Below, piece by piece: positions 24,717 through 31,683 of a DNA stretch of 39,375 bases. How positions within the stretch are numbered: position 1 is the stretch's first letter; each line of letters opens with the position of its first letter. Below the pieces are notes generated by a model that was not told the DNA's origin, searched no databases, and saw only the letters and a list, made by a program, of their open reading frames with translations. The stretch is from Eubacterium sp. (GTDB lineage Bacteria > Bacillota > Clostridia > Oscillospirales > Acutalibacteraceae): the NCBI GenBank assembly GCA_014465955.1, contig JACTVT010000019.1, forward strand, positions 1-39,375, given 5' to 3'. A program made the translations under genes and the position numbers.

Positions 24717-24778
24717 CCAATATACAATAATATATTATTATACTATATTTATATATTCAAAGTCAAGGAGGATTAGAA

Positions 24779-24931
24779 TTGAAAAAATCTTTAATAATCT
24801 TTTTAATACTGCTGGTGCTTACACTCGGTCTGCCTGCAATGGCACTTATTGAACTGCCTAAAACGGAAAGCACAAACGAACTCGTTACAATTTTTTCGGC
24901 AGATATAAACAGTTTTGAAGATAAAGCCTAA
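24779..24931 (+). CDS. Small secreted peptide, 50 residues
   Basis: A short open reading frame starts at TTG 24779 with a perfect AGGAGG (in AAGGAGGATTAG) upstream and ends TAA 24929-24931. The product begins MKKSLIIFLILLVLTLGLPA, a clear signal or anchor helix, then MALIELPKTESTNELV and a short acidic end. The stop overlaps the convergent gerC stop codon. I do not recognise a family. Length and position next to the germination operon would fit a small membrane or exported peptide, but a role is unknown. A strong RBS and a signal-like sequence support it as real. Confidence 0.6.
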   Translation: MKKSLIIFLILLVLTLGLPAMALIELPKTESTNELVTIFSADINSFEDKA

Positions 24932-26049
24932 TTTCCCTCGGAATTATCATTAATTTTACTGAGTTTAAACTTCGCATCCACCTGAAGTTCTGCCGTTTCA
25001 AGGCTTTGTTTCCAATTGTCTGAAAGTTTTTCATATGCTTCGGGGTCACACATTGCCAGATATTCGCCCATACGTACCGCATCGCTTTTGCTTTGCATAC
25101 AAGCATCAAATGCAGTCCGGCACAATCGTTCTATTTCTTTTTCGGCAAGTTTTTCAATGTTTTCAAGTTCTTCATCAGAAATCTTATCGGTAATGCCGTT
25201 TTCAACCTCATCAAGCATTGCGGTTGCCTTAATTTTAACTTTAAAAACGACCCTTCCGCCCTCATATTCCGCTTTTGCTTTTGACTTTGCAGAAAGTATC
25301 TCAGTGCCGACTTTTCCGAGAGCGTCATCCTTAAGTTCAAGCAGTCCCCGTTTCACTCTGCCGCGCAGAAATAAAAATCCATAGGTCTCATCCTCATTAA
25401 GAACTTTTGCCAATTTCGTATCATTATAAACAGCAACTCCTGCAACCGAAGCACTTTTTTCCTCTATCGCAAGCACAGGCAGATAAATATCGGAAGTTTT
25501 ATCTGCATAAGCGTTCAAAAGTTCATTGGTGGTAACGTGTGCGCCGTAGCCGATTTTTTCACTTTGACGAAGAAGTGTTGAAATTGTCTGTGCAGGAACA
25601 AGTGCGTCATTTTCAGGACTTTCCATAATTTCAGAAGCCTTATTTTTTGCAATTGCAACCGTAACATCTGAACGTGAATACGAACTCCGCAGTAAATAAT
25701 CAAGGCTTTTATCAAGGTAATTTTCTGCCATAGGCATACCGAAAACCACAATTCGGTTCTGCCCAAAAAACAATTTTTTCGATGTATTTTTTGAAACCTG
25801 CTCGATTGCAGACGATATCGTATGCCCTGTTCCTGAAGTATTCATTGTAACATTGCCCGAAAGTGCCTCGGCACCGCTTCCCTCTTTTATCAGATTAAGC
25901 ATCTGAACAATTGCTGTTATACTGTCATCTTCAAGATCTATTCCAACGCCTTCAACAACGCTTAAATCTTTCAGATTATTTCGTGACGTGCACCCCGTAA
26001 ACATCGTGCAAATCAACAAAAAAGAAATTATAATTCTAAAACTTTTCAA
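24928..26049 (-). CDS. gerC: Ger(x)C-family spore germination lipoprotein
   Basis: This 373-residue protein is the C subunit of a germinant receptor. A lipobox (MFTGC, Cys at about 20) anchors it to the spore inner membrane; RNNLKDLSVVEGVGIDLE follows, then the N-terminal domain with FGQNRIVVFGMPMAE near 95 and a C-terminal domain ending in an acidic tail. It begins with TTG 26049, preceded by AGGTGA, and overlaps the end of gerB by 14 bp. GerC is needed for receptor assembly. gerA, gerB and gerC are all present here, so the receptor is complete. Confidence 0.93.
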   Translation of the reverse strand: MKSFRIIISFLLICTMFTGCTSRNNLKDLSVVEGVGIDLEDDSITAIVQMLNLIKEGSGAEALSGNVTMNTSGTGHTISSAIEQVSKNTSKKLFFGQNRIVVFGMPMAENYLDKSLDYLLRSSYSRSDVTVAIAKNKASEIMESPENDALVPAQTISTLLRQSEKIGYGAHVTTNELLNAYADKTSDIYLPVLAIEEKSASVAGVAVYNDTKLAKVLNEDETYGFLFLRGRVKRGLLELKDDALGKVGTEILSAKSKAKAEYEGGRVVFKVKIKATAMLDEVENGITDKISDEELENIEKLAEKEIERLCRTAFDACMQSKSDAVRMGEYLAMCDPEAYEKLSDNWKQSLETAELQVDAKFKLSKINDNSEGN

Positions 26050-27103
26050 TTAAAATTTCACCTTTATCTTTCTTCTGAAAAATCAGACAGCCGATTGGAA
26101 TTAAAAATCCGAAAATAATATACGGCACTATGATAAGCGGCTGATAAATGCCGGACAAAACATTTAATATTGAAAAAATCGTGCAGAACGCCATCATTAT
26201 AACACCGCATACAATACATATTTTCCTATGCGTAAGTTTCTGAAAAGCCTTGTTGAACATAACCGTTGAAGCGTAAAGAAACACCGTGCACTTAAGAAAT
26301 ACAGCAAAAATCCAGAACGCCGTATACACGGAATCAAGCCTTTCGTTATCTGAAAATTTTGATACCTGAGAAACCTCAAACAGCGGAAATGCAGACATCG
26401 TTGCAGTATCACCGAGAATACCTATAACAACGGCAAGTATGCCGATGCAGATAACATATGCCGTGCCTACCGCCCACCAGACTGGCTTTGTTTTATTGCC
26501 GTTTACTTTCGGATAAACAGCAAGAAACAATATAAGTTCAGATGAATCGCCGGCAAAATACAGTGAATTTACGATAATATCTTCTGCACTGTTTTTTGTA
26601 AACGGAAAAAGATTTACAAATTCAAATTCATAAACCCCGAACATTGAAATCGCAATAATTCCGATAACCGTCACTGCGAAAACAAGCAAACTGAAACGTG
26701 CCAAAGGCTCAATTCCGAGCATTGCCCCATATACACAAAAAACAATTATAAATGCACAGTAAAATAAAATCTGTGATTCGGGATTTAATTCGGTTGACGC
26801 AAAATATGAAAACCTTGTAACAAGAATTGAACCCGCAAAAATAAAATATATTCCGTATATCAACCCAACCCACTTATTATTAAGCGGGCTTTTGCCGTTT
26901 TTGCAGGCATAAATAATAATGCCCATAAGAATAAGACTCAAAAGCATTGAACCTGCAATGCTTATCAGTATATCAGATGAATATTCACCTCTTAAAACAA
27001 ATGTGCACGAAGTAAATGCCACAAGCACTTTTGATATAAATATAAGCGAAAAAAAATTAAACGGAGAAATTTTACCTGCTTTAGACTCTATCAATATCCG
27101 CAC
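26036..27103 (-). CDS. gerB: Spore germination permease-like subunit GerB (GerAB family)
   Basis: This 355-residue protein of the APC-like GerAB/ArcD family has ten or so membrane helices. It starts near SPFNFFSLIFISKVLVAF and has PLARFSLLVFAVTVIG in the middle. It is the germinant-binding membrane subunit of the receptor. The outermost codon is GTG 27103, but TTG 27094 has GAGGTG six bases upstream and may be the true start; both overlap the end of gerA (27081). The overlap with gerC shows tight translational coupling. Confidence 0.92.
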   Translation of the reverse strand: MRILIESKAGKISPFNFFSLIFISKVLVAFTSCTFVLRGEYSSDILISIAGSMLLSLILMGIIIYACKNGKSPLNNKWVGLIYGIYFIFAGSILVTRFSYFASTELNPESQILFYCAFIIVFCVYGAMLGIEPLARFSLLVFAVTVIGIIAISMFGVYEFEFVNLFPFTKNSAEDIIVNSLYFAGDSSELILFLAVYPKVNGNKTKPVWWAVGTAYVICIGILAVVIGILGDTATMSAFPLFEVSQVSKFSDNERLDSVYTAFWIFAVFLKCTVFLYASTVMFNKAFQKLTHRKICIVCGVIMMAFCTIFSILNVLSGIYQPLIIVPYIIFGFLIPIGCLIFQKKDKGEILIEKF

Positions 27104-28538
27104 CTCTTAAATTCTGAACTTTTACATTACGCTTTGCAAGTGTTCTCCAACTTTCACGATAGAATATATCACCGATACTTTTATGATTAAGCGGAGAAAT
27201 CGGTGCCGAATACGGCACACCGTACGGATTGAGCGCTGCAATATTGAGACAAAGTGCGCACACGCCGAGAATAATCCCGTAAATTCCCGTAAATCCGCCG
27301 AGCAGAATAAAAATAATTCTTAAAATAGAAATACTTTCATAAAGCGGATAGATTACATAAGACGCAATCGCGGTAACTGCCACCACAACAAGCATGGGTG
27401 CACCCACAAGTCCTGCATTTACAACGGCGTCACCGATTACAAGCGCACCGATAATTGAAACGGCGTGACCGATTGTTTTAGGCAACCTTAACCCTGCTTC
27501 TCTCATAATTTCATACAGAACAAGCACCATAATCGATTCCTGCATCAGTGAAAACGGTGTCGTAGCCTCAGCAGATGCAATCGTATACATAAGTGAAGTC
27601 GGAATCAGTTCCTGATGAAATGTGCCGGTGGCAACATAAAAACCCGGCAGAACTACCGATATAAGAAAAGAAAAATACTTCAAAAGCCTGTTCATTGTGG
27701 CATAAAACGGCTGATTATCGTAATCATCAACAGTTGAAAAAGAATCGGAAAACAGATACGGCACATAAATTGCAAACGGTGAACCGTCAACAAGAACGCC
27801 TATTCTGCCCTCAATAAGTTTTGAGCAAAGCGTGTCGGGACGTTCCGTGTTGCCTGTTGCCGAAAAAAAAGACCTTATATTTGTATCAAGAAACGGTACA
27901 AGTTCACCGTAATCCTGAAGATTTTTAATCGGCGCCTGCTTTATTCTGTTTTCAACTTCATTAACAAGTTTTTCATCTGCCGCATTCTGTATATAAGCAA
28001 TCACAACAGCGGTTTTTGCATTTTCGCCTATCTTAATTTGTTTCAATTTTAAATCCGGCGTTTTAATTCTGCGCCGGAGAAGTGCTTTATTGTCATTGAT
28101 AGTTTCGGTAAAACATTCTTTTGCGCCCTTGATGTTCGACTCGTTTGACGGCTCGCCCGTAGTTCTTTTCCCGAAGCCCTGAATGCCGAGTGCAAGATAT
28201 TTTGCAACTCCGTCAAAAATTACGATTGCAAATCCCGATGCAAGGTAAAAATACAAATCCTCAAAGGTATCTCCCTCGCTCATCTCAAGCGAATTGATAA
28301 CCGCAGTTTTTATAATGCTGAATAAATCATTTTCTGTTTCATATTCACCGTCAAATCTGAGCATAGGGTCCATAATCATTTCGGATAATTGCATAGAATC
28401 AACCATTCCGTCAAGCACACAAACAATACATTTTGTACCATTTACAACACATTCACGAAGAAGAAAATCCGAGCAATCCTTAAAATCCTGCTCAAGACGG
28501 TTTTTGTTGTCAGCATATGCCGAATAAATTTTTTCCAT
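27081..28538 (-). CDS. gerA: Spore germination protein GerA
   Basis: This 485-residue protein matches the GerA/SpoVAF family: a soluble N-terminal half (with VVAYIQNAADEKLVNEVENRI, in the usual place near residue 190) and a membrane C-terminal half with LVDGSPFAIYVPYLF, FYVATGTFHQELIPTSL and EAGLRLPKTIGHAVSIIGALV. Together with GerB and GerC it forms the germinant receptor in the spore inner membrane. ATG 28538 has a weak GGTG upstream; ATG 28553 is an alternative. It is divergent from the DUF421 gene and its leader RNA. Forespore sigma F/G control is expected by family. Confidence 0.93.
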   Translation of the reverse strand: MEKIYSAYADNKNRLEQDFKDCSDFLLRECVVNGTKCIVCVLDGMVDSMQLSEMIMDPMLRFDGEYETENDLFSIIKTAVINSLEMSEGDTFEDLYFYLASGFAIVIFDGVAKYLALGIQGFGKRTTGEPSNESNIKGAKECFTETINDNKALLRRRIKTPDLKLKQIKIGENAKTAVVIAYIQNAADEKLVNEVENRIKQAPIKNLQDYGELVPFLDTNIRSFFSATGNTERPDTLCSKLIEGRIGVLVDGSPFAIYVPYLFSDSFSTVDDYDNQPFYATMNRLLKYFSFLISVVLPGFYVATGTFHQELIPTSLMYTIASAEATTPFSLMQESIMVLVLYEIMREAGLRLPKTIGHAVSIIGALVIGDAVVNAGLVGAPMLVVVAVTAIASYVIYPLYESISILRIIFILLGGFTGIYGIILGVCALCLNIAALNPYGVPYSAPISPLNHKSIGDIFYRESWRTLAKRNVKVQNLRGADIDRV

Positions 28539-28596
28539 AAAAACACCATTCATATTTTTTCAATAATCGGCCGGTTTATGCACAAAATATGAAAGG

Positions 28597-28757
28597 TGAT
28601 TCATTTAAAAAACCAAATGAATTAATTATATTACCATCAAAATTTGCTTACAGCATAATTTTGATATGGCTAAATTCCCACTATACGCCTTTTTCGGCTA
28701 CATAAGCGTATAGATGGATATTTATCGTTGTAGCCGAGAAAGGCTATGGGAATTGTA
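28597..28757 (+). ncRNA. Structured 5' leader of the DUF421 gene (copy B)
   Basis: This is the second copy of the RNA described before citrate synthase. (1) ATTCATTT/AAATGAAT with an 8-base loop (28599-28622), then TAATTATATTACC. (2) ATCAAAATT/AATTTTGAT with TGC/GCA inside, loop different from copy A. (3) AATTCCCA/TGGGAATT, hiding the GGGA before the start. (4) CTATACGC/GCGTATAG. GGCTACA in the loop again matches TGTAGCC downstream, and TAGCC matches the GGCTA that follows. Helices 1, 3 and 4 are conserved as pairings rather than as sequence. Confidence 0.72.
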
Positions 28758-29432
28758 ATGAGCATAACATTAATAAGAGCAATAATTATTTACATTACTG
28801 TAATTTTAGCCGTGCGCATTATGGGCAAACGGCAAATCGGCGAATTAAAACCGCACGAACTTGTCGTAACCGTGCTTGTTTCACAGGTGGCAAGCATTCC
28901 GCTTGAAGACAATAGTATGCCGCTTGCAAATATGTTTATTCCTATATTAATATTTGTATCCTTTGAAATTCTTGCATCGGCAATCTCCATGAAAAGCCTG
29001 TCTTTCCGTAATATTTTACAGGGCAGACCGATTTTTGTTATTAAAAACGGCAGGCTTGACGAAAAGCAGATGAAACGCCTGCGCTTTACAATGGACGACC
29101 TTGTAGATGCAATCAGGCAGAAAGATGTGTTTGACATTTCAACCGTTCAGGACGCTGTTATAGAGACAAACGGTACGGTGTCGGTTCTTCAGAAAGCGGA
29201 ATATGCGCCCGTTACGCCGCATCAGTTATCCCTGTCTGTAGATGAAGAGTCAACACCTATCTCTGTTGTAATAGACGGAAAGCCCGTAACGGAATATTTC
29301 AGCAAAGAAAAAATCAGGGACAGTGAAATAGAACTTATTGTTCAGAGTTCACACAAGGATATTTCAAAAATTATGCTGCTTACAATTGATGACAGCGGCA
29401 ATACGTTTATTATACCCAAAAAGGAGGACTGA
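28758..29432 (+). CDS. DUF421 (YetF-like) membrane protein
   Basis: This 224-residue protein has three N-terminal membrane helices (about residues 3-22, 32-50, 55-75) and the DUF421 signature GKRQIGELKPHELVVTVLVS, followed by RPIFVIKNGRLDEKQMKRL and a cytoplasmic double domain. DUF421 proteins are frequent in spore formers and some affect spore membrane and resistance. ATG 28758 was chosen because GGGA lies six bases upstream; ATG 28746 in the same frame falls inside the leader structure. It is followed by a DUF4363 gene after six bases, a common pair in clostridia. Confidence 0.88.
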   Translation: MSITLIRAIIIYITVILAVRIMGKRQIGELKPHELVVTVLVSQVASIPLEDNSMPLANMFIPILIFVSFEILASAISMKSLSFRNILQGRPIFVIKNGRLDEKQMKRLRFTMDDLVDAIRQKDVFDISTVQDAVIETNGTVSVLQKAEYAPVTPHQLSLSVDEESTPISVVIDGKPVTEYFSKEKIRDSEIELIVQSSHKDISKIMLLTIDDSGNTFIIPKKED

Positions 29433-29438
29433 CAATCA

Positions 29439-29807
29439 ATGAAGCGAATTTGGTTTTCCGTTATATTTATATTAATTGCACTCGGCGTCTGCACCTATGA
29501 GCAGATTACGGTCAATTCATATTATAAAGACATTACACAAACAATTGAACTTGCGCTCGAAAGCACAAACGAAGATGAAAAAACAGAATACTGCAAGGAA
29601 GTTGCGGAAAAATGGGATAAGTTTTTCAAAAAAATAACGCTTGTGACCGACCATTCCGTAGTTCAGAGCGCCGATGTTTCAGTCGGAACGCTTGAAAAAC
29701 TTGCCGACAAGCGTGATGACAGTGTTGACGATGCACTTATAGAAACAAAAAGCGAACTTGACCAGATTTTTGACACATCAAAAATAACTTTTTCAAATAT
29801 TTTTTAA
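29439..29807 (+). CDS. DUF4363 family protein
   Basis: This 122-residue protein has an N-terminal signal anchor (about residues 4-21) and an outer helical domain with WDKFFKKITLVTDHS near residue 65, the pattern I associate with DUF4363. GGAGGA, overlapping the end of the DUF421 gene, precedes the ATG. The two genes form an operon under the structured leader. The function is unknown; the domain lies outside the cytoplasmic membrane. Confidence 0.82.
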   Translation: MKRIWFSVIFILIALGVCTYEQITVNSYYKDITQTIELALESTNEDEKTEYCKEVAEKWDKFFKKITLVTDHSVVQSADVSVGTLEKLADKRDDSVDDALIETKSELDQIFDTSKITFSNIF

Positions 29808-29824
29808 AAAACTATATGTATCAA

Positions 29825-29851
29825 CGTAGGCTGGGTGTTCCCCACTCTACG
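29825..29851. repeat. Short CGTAGG/CTACG palindromic module
   Basis: CGTAG at one end and CTACG at the other enclose a GC-rich centre. It has the same edges as the other short modules (12235-12258, 12277-12303, 38509-38535). Confidence 0.5.
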
Positions 29852-29893
29852 ATTACATATTGTAAAAAACTGATTATTTTATTTTTAAAACAA

Positions 29894-29922
29894 TTGCAAT
29901 CACTGTTTCTCTGTGATAAAAT
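29894..29922 (+). promoter_or_regulatory. nanE-nanA promoter
   Basis: TTGCAA (29894-29899) and TAAAAT (29917-29922) are 17 bp apart. The spacer and edge contain TCAC and GTGA arms, a possible but weak regulator site. Confidence 0.62.
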
Positions 29923-29946
29923 TTATTGAAAAGGAGCAGTGACAAA

Positions 29947-30636
29947 ATGGCAAATTTAAAAAGAGGACTTATAGCCTCCTGTCAGGCGGTAAAGGGCGAG
30001 CCTTTGTATGGACTCAACATTATGCATCATTTTGCAAGAGCCTGCGTTCTGGGCGGTGCAAAAGGAATACGGGCAAATTATGCAAGTGATATAAAGGCAA
30101 TTAAAAACGAGGTTGACGTGCCCGTAATCGGCATTATCAAAGCCGTTTACGAGGGAAGTGATGTTTACATTACACCTACTCTCAAAGAAGTCAAAGAACT
30201 TCTTGAAACAGGCTGCGAGGTTATTGCACTTGACGCAACAAAGCGTGAACGCCCGAACGGCGAAACGCTTGAAAATCTTGTTAAATATATTCGTAAAAAC
30301 GCCCCCGATGTTGAAATTATGGCGGACTGCTCTGATTTTGAAGAGGCAAAGCGTGCCGACGAACTCGGATTTGACTACATAGGCAGCACGATGAGGGGCT
30401 ACACCGAATACACGAAGGGCATTTCAATTCCCGATTATGATTTTCTGAAAAAAATGAGAAATGAACTTAGCGCAAAAATTATTGCCGAGGGCGGAATATG
30501 GGACACGGCACAACTTGAAAAAGTACTTCAATGCGACCCGTATGCCGTTGTTATAGGCAGTGCAATCACACGCCCGATGGATATTACAAAGCATTTTGCA
30601 AATGTGTTTGATAAAAAGGAGAACAAAAATGGATAA
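29947..30636 (+). CDS. nanE: N-acetylmannosamine-6-phosphate 2-epimerase
   Basis: This 229-residue TIM-barrel enzyme converts ManNAc-6-P to GlcNAc-6-P in sialic acid breakdown. Visible motifs are GLIASCQAVKGEPL near residue 5, GIRANYASDIKAIK near 35, PVIGIIKAVY near 59, ALDATKRERP near 95 and AEGGIWD near 178, all as in NanE. AAGGAG precedes ATG 29947; a longer reading from 29926 starts before the SD. It overlaps the next gene by eight bases, so the two are translationally coupled. No nan transporter or kinase is adjacent. Confidence 0.93.
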   Translation: MANLKRGLIASCQAVKGEPLYGLNIMHHFARACVLGGAKGIRANYASDIKAIKNEVDVPVIGIIKAVYEGSDVYITPTLKEVKELLETGCEVIALDATKRERPNGETLENLVKYIRKNAPDVEIMADCSDFEEAKRADELGFDYIGSTMRGYTEYTKGISIPDYDFLKKMRNELSAKIIAEGGIWDTAQLEKVLQCDPYAVVIGSAITRPMDITKHFANVFDKKENKNG

Positions 30637-31507
30637 ATTCAAAGGATTATTTTCGGCGCTTTTAACACCGTTCAATGAAGACGGCAGTATTAATTTTGAC
30701 TCGCTTGAAAAGCTTGTTGAATTCAACCTTCAAAACGGGATTGACGGTTTTTATGTAGGCGGAAGCACGGGCGAAGGTCTGCTGCTTTCACCTGAAGAAA
30801 GAATGCAGGTTTTTGAATGCGTAAAAAAAGCAAACAAAGGCAGAGCAACGCTTATTGCTCACGTTGGCACAATCTGCACTCTTGACGCAATTAAAATGGC
30901 AAAAAAGGCGGAAGAACTTGAATACGACGCTATCTCGGCGGTTGCACCTTATTATTACGGCTTCACGCTTGATGCAGTGCTCGGCTACTACAATGATATT
31001 GTAAACAGCACTTCCCTGCCGATGATTATTTACAATTTTCCGAATTCAGGCGGATTTTCGCTTACAAAGGATATCGCAAACAAACTGTTTGAAAATGAAA
31101 AATTCATAGGCATCAAGCACACCTCAGGCGATATGTTCACACTCAATCAGTTCAAGACACTTGACCGTGAAATTGTTGTATACAACGGCTTTGATGAAAC
31201 ATTGCTTGCAGGACTTTCAATGGGTGCAGATGGTGCAATCGGCAGTACATACAACTTTATGGGTAAAAAGTTTAAAAAGATAATGAACTGCTTCAATTCA
31301 GGCGAAATTGAAACTGCCAAGGCGCTTCAGAACGAGGCAAATGAAATCATATGCGAAATGATTAAATACGGCGTTTTCCAGTCAGAAAAAGCAATTCTTA
31401 CCGAAATGGGAATTGATATGGGTCAGTGCAGACCTCCGTTTCTGCCAATCAGCGACGAATGCCGTGCATCAATGAAAAAAATCGCCCATAAAATTATGAG
31501 CGAATAA
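30629..31507 (+). CDS. nanA: N-acetylneuraminate lyase
   Basis: This 292-residue protein of the DapA/NanA class I aldolase group splits sialic acid into ManNAc and pyruvate. The Schiff-base Lys is about K163 in FIGIKHTSGD, the catalytic Tyr about Y135 in MIIYNFP, and the carboxylate-binding loop is GGSTGEGLLLS (about 44-54). NanA rather than dihydrodipicolinate synthase is inferred from GIKHTS and from overlap with nanE. AAGGAG precedes ATG 30629 inside the nanE end. It is followed by a strong terminator. Confidence 0.93.
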   Translation: MDKFKGLFSALLTPFNEDGSINFDSLEKLVEFNLQNGIDGFYVGGSTGEGLLLSPEERMQVFECVKKANKGRATLIAHVGTICTLDAIKMAKKAEELEYDAISAVAPYYYGFTLDAVLGYYNDIVNSTSLPMIIYNFPNSGGFSLTKDIANKLFENEKFIGIKHTSGDMFTLNQFKTLDREIVVYNGFDETLLAGLSMGADGAIGSTYNFMGKKFKKIMNCFNSGEIETAKALQNEANEIICEMIKYGVFQSEKAILTEMGIDMGQCRPPFLPISDECRASMKKIAHKIMSE

Positions 31508-31512
31508 TAAAA

Positions 31513-31564
31513 AATAAAATAAAGCAGCCGTAATTATTTACAATTCCGGCTGCTTTATTTTATT
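31513..31564. terminator. Strong terminator after nanA
   Basis: AATAAAATAAAGCAGCCG (31513-31530) and its perfect complement (31547-31564) form an 18-bp stem with a 16-base loop; the distal half supplies the T-rich tail. Confidence 0.85.
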
Positions 31565-31623
31565 CATATTATATAAAATTTAATATGTCTGTTTGTAACA
31601 AATGCCGTATTTCGGCAATATCT

Positions 31624-31653
31624 TTGACATCGGCGGCTTTATAATGTTAAAAT
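31624..31653 (+). promoter_or_regulatory. Promoter of the GH51-like gene
   Basis: TTGACA (31624-31629) and TAAAAT (31648-31653) are 18 bp apart; GAGGTAG lies before the ATG at 31684. Confidence 0.6.
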
Positions 31654-31683
31654 AAATTAATTACAATATAAGCGAGGTAGTTT

